A DNA stretch of 64,000 nucleotides from Roseomonas genomospecies 6 (GCF_008365375.1 NZ_QOKW01000022.1:1-64000); one strand, 5' to 3'; numbered from the stretch's first letter, positions 1 through 8,743 are shown. Translations and numbers: made by a program. The notes: generated by a model not told the origin, from the letters alone.

Positions 1-127
1 ATATGACGTGCGATGTGCTCGCTGTGCCTCTTACCAGCGCCACACCTCTTTCCGAAGCTGCTGGGATTGCAACGCTCGGGTGATCTCGGGACTTCTCGGG
101 CAGTGTGGACTTGCGGTGTTGCGCCTG

Positions 128-394
128 ATGCAACGGAACACGTCTCATAAGGAACTCGTGGAGTTCATCGGCAGCGGAGGGGCATGGGGCCTGATCGCCT
201 TCATCGCTGTGGGGGTAGGATTATCAAACTGGCTAGCAATTTTCGCTCTGCTCGGAATCTCTGCAATAGCTGGCATCGAGCGCCAAGGTCTATGTTCCAG
301 AGCTATTGGTTGGGCATTCATTCATTATATGATCGCCATTGCCACCAGCAAGCTGGCCCACTTGACGTTTCTTGCATTTTCTTCGTTGATTTGA
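128..394 (+). CDS. small putative membrane protein
   Basis: An 88-residue reading frame starting at ATG 128. After a short polar N-terminus (about 18 residues) it holds two or three hydrophobic stretches rich in Ala, Gly, Ile and Leu, so it would be an inner-membrane protein. I recognise no family. No convincing ribosome binding site is visible and another frame overlaps it from 184, so it may not be real. It lies at the window edge, so its operon context is unknown. Confidence 0.3.
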   Translation: MQRNTSHKELVEFIGSGGAWGLIAFIAVGVGLSNWLAIFALLGISAIAGIERQGLCSRAIGWAFIHYMIAIATSKLAHLTFLAFSSLI

Positions 395-680
395 CTCGAA
401 GAACTGAGACAAACATCCTCTGGACATCCTTGGCGTACGAGCTTTCAGCAACCGCGTTCTTGGTTTGTCCGCTTAGCGTATAAATTGGTCCGTCCTATGG
501 CGTCACCCCTACCGGCTGGTCGGGGTTGGGCGCCGATGCACAGGCAGGCTCGCCCATCCCTCACTGGCTCCGCACCCCGTCGCAGCCCAAGAAGTGAATT
601 TGATAAGATCTCGCGGTCGAGGACCAGCTACCTCCTTTGGGGTGCGCGCGGGACTTGCACCTTTTATCATGCGGTGATAT

Positions 681-1070
681 ATGGTTGATCAGGGCATGGA
701 ACGGATTTTGGACCTCGACGGCTGGTGGTTCTGGCTCCCCAATGGTTGGTCGTTGAGATGCCACGTCAGAGTGGTGGCGAAGACAGAAGGCCGGCCGCAT
801 GGGATCAAGTACGCACTCAATCTGCACGATGTCGATGGCACGAGACTTTTGGGCTTTGACAACGCGCAGCAAGTGCCGAAGCGGATCGAATACGATCACA
901 GGCACCCATTGCGTCGGGTCGAAGAGCACATTCCGTACACGTTCATCGATGCGGACAGGTTGATCGCTGACGTGTTCGACGCGGTGGAGGCCGCGTGTCA
1001 AGCCGAAGGCGTTCCCTTCGAATTTGAGGACCAGGAGAGGCGCGATGACGAAGACGAGATCACTGACTGA
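681..1070 (+). CDS. TumE-family toxin of a toxin-antitoxin pair
   Basis: 129-residue acidic protein resembling the TumE (DUF6516) family of small plasmid toxins: an early Trp-rich segment, a beta-rich core and a helical C-terminus ending in a run of Asp and Glu. The next gene overlaps its 3' end by 26 bp and encodes a winged-helix protein, the usual TumE-TumA arrangement with the toxin first. The biochemical target of TumE toxins is not well defined. ATG 681 is used; an in-frame ATG at 696 is an alternative, since no strong Shine-Dalgarno precedes either. About 290 bp upstream (395-680) hold no gene I can support. Confidence 0.6.
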   Translation: MVDQGMERILDLDGWWFWLPNGWSLRCHVRVVAKTEGRPHGIKYALNLHDVDGTRLLGFDNAQQVPKRIEYDHRHPLRRVEEHIPYTFIDADRLIADVFDAVEAACQAEGVPFEFEDQERRDDEDEITD

Positions 1071-1410
1071 TCTACGAGACGAGCTGCGGTCGGCTGCTCG
1101 CGGCGAGCGCCCGGCGCCGGACTGGCTCAAGGCGGAGCGCCAGCCACTCCCCAACTTCTTCAGCGTCATGACGGACGGAAACCGGGAGTTGATGCAGCTG
1201 ATTGGCGAGCGTCATCCGGCGACGGTGTCCGAGCTTGCCGAGATGGCGGGTCGGAAGATGTCGAATGTGTCCCGCTCCCTGCAGGACCTGGCTCGTGTCG
1301 GACTGGTCCGACTGGTTCGCGAGGGCATGTCGATCCGGCCGGAACTTGTGGCCAGGGAAGTGAAGGTGAACCTGGCTCACAACACCTGCGAGCTGATCGC
1401 TGCGGAATGA
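1045..1410 (+). CDS. winged-helix antitoxin partner (TumA-like)
   Basis: 121-residue DNA-binding protein. Residues about 45-100 form a MarR/ArsR-like winged helix (ATVSELAEMAGRKMSNVSRS, then a beta wing). This matches the HVO_A0114/TumA-type antitoxins that follow TumE toxins and repress their own operon. ATG 1045 is chosen because AGGAGAGG lies just upstream; a TTG at 1024 is less likely. It overlaps the toxin gene by 26 bp, so the two are translationally coupled. A hairpin with a T-run follows. Confidence 0.65.
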   Translation: MTKTRSLTDLRDELRSAARGERPAPDWLKAERQPLPNFFSVMTDGNRELMQLIGERHPATVSELAEMAGRKMSNVSRSLQDLARVGLVRLVREGMSIRPELVAREVKVNLAHNTCELIAAE

Positions 1411-1440
1411 GCCCATTCCAAAGTTCATGTTTTGCTGTAA

Positions 1441-1469
1441 AGCGGGCCCCTATGGCCCCGTTTTTGTGG
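1441..1469 (+). terminator. rho-independent terminator after the TumE/TumA pair
   Basis: GC-rich inverted repeat GGGCC/GGCCC with a short loop, followed by GTTTTTG, 30 bp after the antitoxin stop. It separates this pair from the convergent recombinase gene. Confidence 0.55.
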
Positions 1470-1474
1470 GGAGG

Positions 1475-2824
1475 TCATTCCCCGCCGTGCTTCTTCTTCC
1501 AACGCCGTGCCACAGCGTTGCGCCCCGCCAGCAGGCGCTCGCCGTAGCGCAGCACCATGCGTGGCGTTTCCCAGCCGCCGGCTTGGGCGATCCCCGCGAT
1601 GTCCTCGCCGTCGGCCAGGAGGTCCTGGGTCACGCCGACTCGGATGCTGTGCCCGCTGAACCGGTGCAGGATGCCGGCCTGGGCGGCGCGCTCGTTCAGT
1701 ATCCCCACGGCCGCGACGGTGGAGAGGGGCGACACGCCACCGCGGTGATGGCTGACGAACAGTGCGGCGGCCGCGTCCAGTTCATCGGCGGTGCCCATCC
1801 GCACGCACTTGGCGGCACCACGCTCAACCGCCGCGGTGACGACCCGATGGCATTCCGGGCGCCACGTATCGAGGGCGACCATGGTTTCCGGCGACAACCA
1901 GGCGATCTTGCCGGCCTTGGCCTGGTCGGTCTTGGACTTCCGGACCAGCAGCGTGCCGCTGCCGTCGGTATCCCGGCCGATATCCTCCCATTGGAAGGCC
2001 ACCAGCTCCGACACCCGTCGCAGGCTGTCGTGCCACGTGTGGACGAGCGCGCGGTCCCGCAGGGCGTAGGTGAGCGCGGTGCGCTCGGCCGCGATCTTCG
2101 CCGCCACCTCGGCCGCCCGGGCGGCGGCGCTGGTCAGCGCCGAAAGGCGGGTGTGGCTTTCCCGGAGATCGTGAAGGATGACCTGGTGCTCGGCAATCCG
2201 AGCGTCCAAGGTTTCCACGATTCTCGTAAAATCCGGTTCGTTCAGCGCGCGTGCCTGTTTCTGGCGAGCGCCGCGTTCCCGCGTGTGTGCCTCGCGCGCC
2301 AGCTTGGTGTGATCGTGCTTCGTCGGGTCCTCGTACCCGGCCGCACGGTGCGCCGTGCTGATGGCCCAGAGGTGCTGCTGCAACGTCGCTGGTTTCAGGG
2401 GCTTCGGCTCCAGCCAGACGCTCTCGGGCGCCGTCGGCGGCTTTGCCCGGCAGGTCCGCTTCTCCTGTGCGGCCTTGCGCTGCAGGGCCTCGTACCGCTC
2501 CTGCAGACGGGTGTAGCGGGCCAGCGATCGGGGATCCGGACGACGCCAACGCCCGTAACCCCGGTGGCCGACCTCCTCGATGTAGGCCTCGACGGTATCG
2601 GGCGTCGCGGGCAGCCAGACGTGGCCGCGTTCCGAGCACCACAAGGCGAACAGGCGGACGCCGTCGAGCATGGCGCGCACGGTGCGCGGCGCCTTGGCCC
2701 GGGCGTAGCGGCGACCGAAGCCGGCGAGCTGCTCACGCACCTCGACCGGCAGGTCGGGATCGTCCTCGATCGTGGTGATCGGGTCAGGGATGCGCAGCGG
2801 CAGGGGAAGCGTTTGGTCAGTCAT
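1475..2824 (-). CDS. tyrosine site-specific recombinase (integrase)
   Basis: 449-residue phage-integrase family recombinase. Counting from ATG 2824, the catalytic set is visible: Arg270 in LRRVSEL, a candidate beta-hairpin Lys at about 296-298, His392-x-x-Arg395 in HSIRVG, Trp418 and the nucleophile Tyr427 in VLRYGE. The N-terminal part is a SAM-like core-binding domain. An insertion of about 80 mostly helical residues (roughly 180-260) lies before the catalytic core. Such enzymes resolve plasmid multimers or integrate elements. The start is placed at ATG 2824 rather than upstream because the regulatory box at 2851-2868 lies 26 bp before it. Confidence 0.85.
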   Translation of the reverse strand: MTDQTLPLPLRIPDPITTIEDDPDLPVEVREQLAGFGRRYARAKAPRTVRAMLDGVRLFALWCSERGHVWLPATPDTVEAYIEEVGHRGYGRWRRPDPRSLARYTRLQERYEALQRKAAQEKRTCRAKPPTAPESVWLEPKPLKPATLQQHLWAISTAHRAAGYEDPTKHDHTKLAREAHTRERGARQKQARALNEPDFTRIVETLDARIAEHQVILHDLRESHTRLSALTSAAARAAEVAAKIAAERTALTYALRDRALVHTWHDSLRRVSELVAFQWEDIGRDTDGSGTLLVRKSKTDQAKAGKIAWLSPETMVALDTWRPECHRVVTAAVERGAAKCVRMGTADELDAAAALFVSHHRGGVSPLSTVAAVGILNERAAQAGILHRFSGHSIRVGVTQDLLADGEDIAGIAQAGGWETPRMVLRYGERLLAGRNAVARRWKKKHGGE

Positions 2825-2850
2825 GGCGTTGCATTCGGCTGGGTTCCTTA

Positions 2851-2868
2851 CGGTCATCTGCGCGCCGG
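2851..2868 (-). promoter_or_regulatory. GCGCANNTGA box upstream of recombinase
   Basis: On the minus strand this reads CCGGCGCGCAGATGACCG and lies 26 bp before ATG 2824. It is one copy of the box found in front of many genes in this window. Confidence 0.5.
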
Positions 2869-2969
2869 AGCCTCATCTTGACACGCCGCCGGAAAGCGTC
2901 CGTACTGGAGCCGCCCGGTACCCGGCCCTTCCCATGGATCGCGTGTCCTGTAAGGTGAGGAGGGTCATC

Positions 2970-3659
2970 ATGATCGTTCAGGGTGCTGATGGTGCTGGTC
3001 GGGGCCGATTGGTCGTGGTTCGTCTCGACACGGAAACCGGTATGGCCGACTGGCGGGTTGGACCTGCTGCCCAAGTCCTTGCCGACGCCAAGTCGGCCGA
3101 TTTGACGCTCGTGGATGTGCCGGTGGGACTGCCGCCGACCGGCCACAGGGCCGCCGATCTGCAGGCCCGCAGGCTTCTGGGCAAGGCATGGCCGCGGGTC
3201 TTCACCGGTGTCCGGCGACCGCTGCTGGATCGCGTGGGAGATCTGGCCGCCGCTCAGGCTTGGGCGAAGAGGGATGGTTGCGGCATCAGCCTTCAGCTCT
3301 TCCACATCCTTCCTCTGGTGCGCGCCATGGATGAGGCGATCGCGCCGGCGTTGCAGGCGCGTGTGCGCGAGGGGCATCCGGAACTGACCTTTCACCGGCT
3401 GAGTGGCGGGCGCTTTCTGCCCCGCAAGAACCGCGCACCCGGTCGCGAGCAGCGGCTGCACATTCTGGAGGCGAACGGGCTGCCGCAGGCACGGCGCTGG
3501 ATCGACGAGCGTTGGGGCACCGGGGTTGCGGCGGACGACGTGCTGGACGCGAGTGTCCTCGCCTTGGCGGCGCGCGACACGCTCGCCGGGATGGCGCGGG
3601 TCGTGCCGGCCACCCTGGAGCGCGACCAGCGAGGCCTGCGAATGGAAATGTGCTACTGA
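2970..3659 (+). CDS. DUF429 family protein (predicted RNase H-like nuclease)
   Basis: 229-residue protein with the DUF429 pattern: an N-terminal beta strand with the first acidic motif (VQGADGAGRGRLVVVRLD), DVPVGLP near residue 50, and a C-terminal ADDVLDASVLALAARD acidic helix. DUF429 proteins have a predicted RNase H-like fold; their substrate is unknown. ATG 2970 follows a strong AAGGTGAGGAGGG ribosome site. The gene is divergent from the recombinase and ends before a hairpin at 3694-3719. Confidence 0.75.
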   Translation: MIVQGADGAGRGRLVVVRLDTETGMADWRVGPAAQVLADAKSADLTLVDVPVGLPPTGHRAADLQARRLLGKAWPRVFTGVRRPLLDRVGDLAAAQAWAKRDGCGISLQLFHILPLVRAMDEAIAPALQARVREGHPELTFHRLSGGRFLPRKNRAPGREQRLHILEANGLPQARRWIDERWGTGVAADDVLDASVLALAARDTLAGMARVVPATLERDQRGLRMEMCY

Positions 3660-3693
3660 CCGGCTGCGCAAGCCGCAGCTCCGCCCGTGATCC

Positions 3694-3719
3694 GGCATGG
3701 CGCCACTGTGCGCCATGCC
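3694..3719. terminator. hairpin after DUF429 gene
   Basis: Perfect 10-bp inverted repeat GGCATGGCGC/GCGCCATGCC with a 6-nt loop, 35 bp after the stop. No T-run follows, so termination is only suggested. The rest of 3660-4012 holds no gene I can support. Confidence 0.4.
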
Positions 3720-4012
3720 GCTCGGCGCACCGCGATCGGTCAACAGTTTGTGCATGCGCTTCCTGGTTTTCGGGCGGGCAATTTTCACGGTCTCCGCAGC
3801 GTGCCCTGCCCTTCCCTCAAATTCAAGCTTCATCTAAGGGCCATTGGATGAACCTTTGACATGGAGTTCCAGAAACGCGACCACACCATCGGCGGACAAA
3901 CACCGATTGTCTGCAGGATCATTTGATGTCAATGTGTTATTGTGCGTTTTCGGCGGCGGTTCCGGTGCGCATCGGACCGGCTGGCCTACCGGAGATCACA
4001 CAGGAAGCGCTC

Positions 4013-5452
4013 ATGATTCCCGCGCGTCACATCCCGGACATCCTCGCGGCGGAACGGGCTCTGGCGCGGCTCGACGCGCTCGCGGGCGGCATAGCCGCCC
4101 GCGAGCTGCGTCAGCGTCGTGACGCCGCAAGGCGTCATTGCCTGGGTCTCGTAAAGCTGGAAGGACAGCTCCTCGACCCGGCCGACCTGGATCTGGCCCT
4201 GGTGGATCCCGATGTCGTTGATCCGCCACGACGGGCCGTCGCGCGTCTCGGCGCAGGCCTCTGCAGCCTGTTGTCCGACCTTCAGGACGGTCTGGAGCCC
4301 CGGAAAACGGGCCTGGACACCGACCTGCTGCAGGACCGGCGGATTTCCACCAGGGCCATTCGGCAGATCGTGGACTCCGCCGGGCTGGACAGGGACGCCA
4401 AGCGGATCGCAGACGAAATCCTGGGGGACGGAACGGCCGCCGTTGCCAAGGTGCACCGCGGGGGCGGCAAGCTGCCGTCCGATCAGCGCCAGGACCTCGC
4501 CGCGATCCTTGCGACCACCCGCGCCGCCACCCAAGGCCTCCTCGACGTCGAACTGGCGCTGCGCGACGAGGCCCAGGACCTGGAGTTTTCAGGTTCTCCG
4601 AAAATCGCACAGCGAATTCCAGCCTGGACCCCGGAATGGGTGGTTGAGATCTACGTCCGCTGGACCGAGGTGCAGATCGGCGTGCGGCCGGATGAGCTGG
4701 ACGGCGAGGCGCTCGCCATCATCGGGCAAGCCCTGACCATGATCGACCAAGCGCTCGTCCTTGATCCCGGCCTGACCGGCGCCGCCCGCTCGCTGCATCG
4801 GCTGCAGTTTATCGAAGAACTGCCAGAGGCATCCCTGCCGGTCTCGGCACCAGGGTTGAACGCCGATCCGGACTGGGTGAGGCGGTTTCGAGCGCTGACC
4901 GAGGGGAAACGCGCGGCCTGGTGGCCGAGTTTCGCCAAGATGATCGCCCCTACCCTGCTGGCGCGGGCATGCGGGTTGCGCTCGCTGTGGCTGCCGATTG
5001 GCGCGGCTTGGGCGGACGATGTGGCGGTTTTCCGCATCGGGCTGGCCGCGTCCGAGGACGACTGGATCGGCACGCTGGCTCGGGCGGTCGTCACCGCGGC
5101 GGCTCGGGAGGAAGACCGGTGGGGATCGCTGGATCGTCGGCGGCAGCGCTGGGACGAGGCCATCGCCACGGTGCGGCGACCACGAAAGGCGCCGGCCGCG
5201 GAACCCTACGAGCGGCCGACCGCGCGACGGCGGGACGTTTCGGCAAAACCGCGTGCGCGGCGGGCGTCCAGCGGCCTGCCACGGCTGCTGGACCTGCTGG
5301 ACGAAGTTCCGGTGGTTTCCGTCAAACTGGTTACCCGGAAGCTCAGCATCGCGCCCCGGACCGCCCAGGATCACATTGACGAGTTGAATCGGGCCGGCGT
5401 GCTGCGGCCAGCGGTGGACCGGACACGGGACCGCGTGTGGCGGGCGGTGTGA
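4013..5452 (+). CDS. RHE_PE00001-family protein (DUF1612 with C-terminal HTH)
   Basis: 479-residue protein of the RHE_PE00001 type found on rhizobial and related plasmids. The N-terminal two thirds is the DUF1612 region (helical, with conserved Trp/Pro segments such as IPAWTPEWVVEIYV). A basic linker (about residues 380-425) leads to a C-terminal helix-turn-helix ending in RTAQDHIDELNRAGVL. The role is unknown; the HTH suggests DNA binding. ATG 4013 is chosen because CAGGAAGCG precedes it. It lies alone on the plus strand and faces a minus-strand zinc-motif gene. Confidence 0.7.
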   Translation: MIPARHIPDILAAERALARLDALAGGIAARELRQRRDAARRHCLGLVKLEGQLLDPADLDLALVDPDVVDPPRRAVARLGAGLCSLLSDLQDGLEPRKTGLDTDLLQDRRISTRAIRQIVDSAGLDRDAKRIADEILGDGTAAVAKVHRGGGKLPSDQRQDLAAILATTRAATQGLLDVELALRDEAQDLEFSGSPKIAQRIPAWTPEWVVEIYVRWTEVQIGVRPDELDGEALAIIGQALTMIDQALVLDPGLTGAARSLHRLQFIEELPEASLPVSAPGLNADPDWVRRFRALTEGKRAAWWPSFAKMIAPTLLARACGLRSLWLPIGAAWADDVAVFRIGLAASEDDWIGTLARAVVTAAAREEDRWGSLDRRRQRWDEAIATVRRPRKAPAAEPYERPTARRRDVSAKPRARRASSGLPRLLDLLDEVPVVSVKLVTRKLSIAPRTAQDHIDELNRAGVLRPAVDRTRDRVWRAV

Positions 5453-5464
5453 GCGACACCGCGT

Positions 5465-5725
5465 TCACCACGGCTGCCCCCGCCGCTCGACCGGCCGGCC
5501 GTAATGCAGACGCCGCGCCTCTTTCCCGTGCGCCAGTTGCTGCCCTCGCGCGCCACAGCGGCTACAGCGAAAAGGCAGGTATTCCGGCCTCGTATGGCTG
5601 GCGCAATGCTTGGCGATATCCACCGGGTCCAGCTCGACGTAGCGCCCGCACGACAGGCATAGGATCGCCAGCGGCACAGCATGCAAAAGATGGTCAGAAA
5701 CCGTCTCGACCCGCCGAAACCCCAT
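5465..5725 (-). CDS. small protein with paired CxxC motifs
   Basis: 86-residue basic protein with two Cys-x-x-Cys knuckles (CLSC near residue 23 and CSRCG near 53) and His residues between them, which suggests a single zinc-binding domain. ATG 5725 is supported by GGGAGGGT just upstream on the minus strand. Similar small zinc proteins of unknown function are common in Azospirillum-type genomes (recollection, not searched). It converges on the DUF1612 gene with a 12-bp gap. Confidence 0.55.
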   Translation of the reverse strand: MGFRRVETVSDHLLHAVPLAILCLSCGRYVELDPVDIAKHCASHTRPEYLPFRCSRCGARGQQLAHGKEARRLHYGRPVERRGQPW

Positions 5726-5825
5726 CGCCCTACCCTCCCCTGCCGCGCGCCAATTTCGTACCGGAAATGTTCTCCTTTTTCCAGGCATGTCCGGCGTAAG
5801 CTGGACGGCGGACGGGAGGATCAAA

Positions 5826-6038
5826 ATGGTCGAGTGGCTGACCGGTGTGGGTGCTTATCAGCGGAGCTACGCAGGGAAATACATCGCGATGGTCTGGCTT
5901 GACGACGACCTGGTGACCTGGCGCTGGGCGGTCGTGACGTTTGATCGTGAGGCCGGCAGCGGAACGGCCGACACCGACGAGGTGGCCAAGGACACCGCTA
6001 TGCGGGTGCTGATGAACGTCGCGGAGAAGAACACTTGA
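5826..6038 (+). CDS. small hypothetical protein, Trp-rich beta-alpha type
   Basis: 70-residue protein with a strong GGGAGGATC ribosome site before ATG 5826. A beta hairpin with WRWAVVTFD is followed by a helix rich in Ala. The same order (Trp-x-x-x-Val-Val, acidic turn, Ala-rich helix) is seen in the gene at 6586-6819, so the two may be distant paralogues. Function unknown. Its stop codon lies inside a 36-bp perfect palindrome. Confidence 0.6.
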   Translation: MVEWLTGVGAYQRSYAGKYIAMVWLDDDLVTWRWAVVTFDREAGSGTADTDEVAKDTAMRVLMNVAEKNT

Positions 6039-6070
6039 GCCCCTGGCGCCGGCCGGCGCCAGGGGCTCAA
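6035..6070. terminator. 36-bp perfect palindrome between convergent genes
   Basis: Two 18-bp arms (TTGAGCCCCTGGCGCCGG and its complement) with no loop. It overlaps the stop codon of the plus-strand gene and lies 9 bp from the end of mucR on the minus strand. A bidirectional terminator is the simplest role, although neither side has a T-run. Confidence 0.55.
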
Positions 6071-6078
6071 GTCGCGCA

Positions 6079-6513
6079 TCACGCGCGCTCGGCCTTCCCT
6101 TTCCCGCGGCCGGCAGTCCGGCCCAGGCCGATCTGCTTGGCCAGCGAGCTGCGCTGCTCAGCGTAGTTCGGCGCGACCATCGGATAGTTGGCCGGCAGCC
6201 CCCAGCGGGCACGATACTCGTCCGGCGTCAGGCCGTAGGTGCTCTGCAGGTGGCGCTTCAGCATCTTCAGTTGCTTGCCGTCCTCCAGGCAGACGATGTA
6301 GTCCGGTGTCACCGACTTCCTGATCGGCACCGCCGGGATGAGCCGCTCGGCGGCCGGCTGCTGCGCTTGGCCCAGGGCGGCGAACGCCGCGTAGACGGCG
6401 TTGATCACCGACGGAACGTCTTGCAGCGAAACGTTGTTGTTTTCAAAATATGCCGCAGAAATAGTTGCGGTCAGCGAAGTAAGGTCGGGGGCTTTGCCGG
6501 TCACGGTATTCAC
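6079..6513 (-). CDS. mucR: MucR/Ros family transcriptional regulator
   Basis: 144-residue protein with the full MucR signature. The N-terminus is an oligomerisation region. After it come AVPIRKSV, YIVCLEDGKQLKMLKRHL, YGLTPDEYRARWGLP and YPMVAPNYAEQRSSLAKQIGLGR. In the zinc-finger-like core Cys75 and His88 are present but the second Cys is Asp78, as in other MucR proteins with CLEDG. MucR proteins bind AT-rich DNA and silence many genes in alphaproteobacteria. A plasmid-borne copy may tune plasmid or host genes. The minus-strand start at 6513 fits the family N-terminus. Confidence 0.92.
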   Translation of the reverse strand: MNTVTGKAPDLTSLTATISAAYFENNNVSLQDVPSVINAVYAAFAALGQAQQPAAERLIPAVPIRKSVTPDYIVCLEDGKQLKMLKRHLQSTYGLTPDEYRARWGLPANYPMVAPNYAEQRSSLAKQIGLGRTAGRGKGKAERA

Positions 6514-6585
6514 CAGAAGGTATTTTGCCGCAGGACCTTATTTCCGATTTTCTGAAGAAATCCTGAATTGGTTCGATTGAGCCCG

Positions 6586-6819
6586 TCAGAAGAGCCCCAG
6601 CTGAACGGTGCCGCCCTGGTCAGCATGGCGCTTGGCGGCAGCCACCGCCGCATCCTGCGCGGCTTTCATCGTCCGCGCCACGCCATCACCGATGCGGTGA
6701 TCCACGACCATCACATACCAGAGCCATTGATCGGGGCCGCGGTAAGTGACGGACAGCGTGCAGCCGTAAGCCTGACCGGCGAGCTGGCGGACTGACCAGG
6801 AAGGGGCGGTGGTGCTCAT
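6586..6819 (-). CDS. small hypothetical protein
   Basis: 77-residue protein starting MSTTAPSW. It has two beta strands with WLWYVMVVDHR followed by a long Ala-rich helix, echoing the protein at 5826-6038. CCCGAGGAAACC precedes ATG 6819 on the minus strand, which is why this start is preferred over an upstream one at 6933. It lies 59 bp before the end of the next minus-strand gene and could share its transcript. Function unknown. Confidence 0.6.
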   Translation of the reverse strand: MSTTAPSWSVRQLAGQAYGCTLSVTYRGPDQWLWYVMVVDHRIGDGVARTMKAAQDAAVAAAKRHADQGGTVQLGLF

Positions 6820-6877
6820 CGTTGGTTTCCTCGGGTCTGGCGGTAGGCGTTGGGAGGGACGGCGGCGTTTTACCACA

Positions 6878-7759
6878 TCACCGCGTCTTTTCCGCCGGCT
6901 CCGGGCTGTCGGAGTAGGTTCCGAGATGAGCAAGCGGGTGACGCTCGGTGACGATCAGGCCCCACACACGGCTGCGCTCGCGCAGCGTCAGGATCGGCGG
7001 CCGGTCGGGGAGGTGGAGATACGTGTAGATCCATTCCGGGTCGTCAAGCGCCGGGATTTCGGCCCGGTCCCCACCGGGGCGTCCCTCACGAACATCCCGC
7101 TGCGGCGGCGCGACCGGCCGCTCGGGCAGCTGGAAGGCGCCGTCGGCGATCCGGCCCAAGAACCGGGCCACGCGGTCGCGCACCATGTCCCTGACATCGC
7201 GGGTGACCACGGGCTGATCGATCGGCAACACATTGGCCATCTCCGGCGGCAGGCCCTCGGGAATACCGACGTTGCGGGTAAAGAACCAGAGCGAAGGAAC
7301 CTCGAAACTCCGGCTCACCAAGTCGGTCTGACGTCGATGGCCCTCCGGCAGCCGACGCGTCTGCAGCAGGATGACCGCCTTGCGGCCGTCGCGCTCGCAC
7401 TCCACCCGCTTCGGGATGCGGCTCCCGTCGCGCTGCGTCTCGCGCCAGCCCACCCTCTGGATCGCCCAGCGGATGACCGACATCAACTCATCGCGGTCGG
7501 CGGGCTCCGCCACGGCGCCGTGCCGGTCTGCCTCCTCCCCTGCCCCGCCGGCGTGCTCGACAGCGTCGCACAGCGTGCCGGGGCGATGGCGGAAATACAG
7601 GGTCTCGCCGCGCGCCACCAGGTCCAGCTCTTCGCCGCAGCAGGGCAGCGTAAGGGCGACCTCGCCGCGGCGATGGGACTGACGCAGGGCCTCCCACTGG
7701 TCGGCGTCGTAATCGAAGGACCAGATCATCCGGTCATCAAGAAAGGCGGTAAACGGCAT
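6878..7759 (-). CDS. hypothetical protein with CoiA-like N-terminal zinc motif
   Basis: 293-residue protein. The N-terminus has LPCCGEELDLVARGETLYFRH, a Cys-Cys plus late Phe-x-His pattern recalling the N-terminal zinc ribbon of CoiA-like competence proteins. The middle (about 95-200) has a beta-rich region with a Lys/Arg/Glu pattern that could be a nuclease core, but I cannot place catalytic residues with confidence. A copy of the regulatory box lies 30 bp before ATG 7759. CoiA relatedness is tentative. Confidence 0.6.
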   Translation of the reverse strand: MPFTAFLDDRMIWSFDYDADQWEALRQSHRRGEVALTLPCCGEELDLVARGETLYFRHRPGTLCDAVEHAGGAGEEADRHGAVAEPADRDELMSVIRWAIQRVGWRETQRDGSRIPKRVECERDGRKAVILLQTRRLPEGHRRQTDLVSRSFEVPSLWFFTRNVGIPEGLPPEMANVLPIDQPVVTRDVRDMVRDRVARFLGRIADGAFQLPERPVAPPQRDVREGRPGGDRAEIPALDDPEWIYTYLHLPDRPPILTLRERSRVWGLIVTERHPLAHLGTYSDSPEPAEKTR

Positions 7760-7789
7760 GGCGGCGGCTCTGGTGATGAGAGGTCGTGG

Positions 7790-7806
7790 TCATCACCTGC
7801 GCGCGG
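7790..7806 (-). promoter_or_regulatory. GCGCANNTGA box
   Basis: Minus strand CCGCGCGCAGGTGATGA, 30 bp before the start of the gene ending at 6878. Confidence 0.5.
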
Positions 7807-7888
7807 GAAAGGCTGGAAAATCGGGAATTTCTTGAGAATGTGGAAAACCCGAGAGCTTGGCGGCTGATTGTGGGTCCGCAGTTACGCC

Positions 7889-8236
7889 TCAGGTCATCTC
7901 AGCTTCACTGCTCCCCAACAGATCGCGGAGTAGTTCCTCGGCTCGGCCTCGGGCTGCCGGTTCCGTCGTGCGGTTCCAGTCTTTCCAGAAGAACATGAGG
8001 CTCTCATGCTCGTCGAGCACCCGGATCTTAGCAGAGCCAACGTACCACGGTCCGTCCCCGGAATTGCATCCCTCCAAGATATGGAGAGGGTGGCTGGTAG
8101 CTCCCAAGCTCCAGCCGTCCTGGGCAAACGCTAGACGGCGTTCATCGATGACCAAAGCTGCGATAATCCGGGGCCCACCGACCGGATGCTCGATGACAAG
8201 CGGGAGTTGTTTGCGGTAAGCCTCGCTCAAATCCAT
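7889..8236 (-). CDS. hypothetical protein, divergent partner of nuclease-like gene
   Basis: 115-residue protein starting MDLSEAYR. Beta strands (IIAALVIDERRLAFAQDGW, then WYVGSAKIRVLDEHESLMFFW) precede an Arg/Glu-rich helix. CGGAGC precedes the start. It is transcribed away from the nuclease-like gene at 8258; the two starts are about 20 bp apart. No family recognised. Base composition is a little lower in GC than its neighbours. Confidence 0.5.
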   Translation of the reverse strand: MDLSEAYRKQLPLVIEHPVGGPRIIAALVIDERRLAFAQDGWSLGATSHPLHILEGCNSGDGPWYVGSAKIRVLDEHESLMFFWKDWNRTTEPAARGRAEELLRDLLGSSEAEMT

Positions 8237-8257
8237 CACTATGCTCCGGGGGTCGCA

Positions 8258-8710
8258 GTGGACGTCAATCGCATACAGGAAACTGTGGTCCACGTGTATC
8301 TCACCGCGGGTAAGAGGCTCTTTGTCAATCCGCAATTCCCGCTGTTGTTGAACGGGAGCGAAGTCGTCCCGGACTTCGTTGCGTTGGATCCAGCGGCGAA
8401 GCAGGTTTGGCTTGTGGAGGTCTCGTGGGCGCAGGAAGTCAGTAAGCTCCTGAAAAAGTGCAGGAATTACGTAATACACGAAGCGCTGATTCAAGAGCAG
8501 CTGGGGGTGGCCTGCCCACCGGATTGGAAGATCGGCCTTTGGCTGTTTCTCAAGGGCGAGACGGCCGCGGTGGTGTCGGCCAAAATGACTGTTCTTGGCA
8601 ACATGGAATTGCGCATTGAAACGTTGGAGCGCGCCGGAGCCGTCTGGGAATGGTCGAAAGTGAAGCTGCATTCAGGTGAGCCCAAGGTCTTCGTTACCGA
8701 GCCGGTTTGA
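8258..8710 (+). CDS. hypothetical protein with possible PD-(D/E)xK-like motif
   Basis: 150-residue protein (GTG 8258; an ATG at 8186 would overlap the divergent gene by 50 bp and is less likely). The centre reads VVPDFVALD then VWLVEVSW about a dozen residues later, the spacing of a PD-(D/E)xK nuclease core, but the final Lys is replaced by Ser, so activity is doubtful. The C-terminal half is beta rich. A bidirectional hairpin terminator follows at 8744. Function unknown. Confidence 0.5.
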   Translation: MDVNRIQETVVHVYLTAGKRLFVNPQFPLLLNGSEVVPDFVALDPAAKQVWLVEVSWAQEVSKLLKKCRNYVIHEALIQEQLGVACPPDWKIGLWLFLKGETAAVVSAKMTVLGNMELRIETLERAGAVWEWSKVKLHSGEPKVFVTEPV

Positions 8711-8743
8711 CTGCTGCTGAGGCGGCCTGGCGTCCGGACATGG

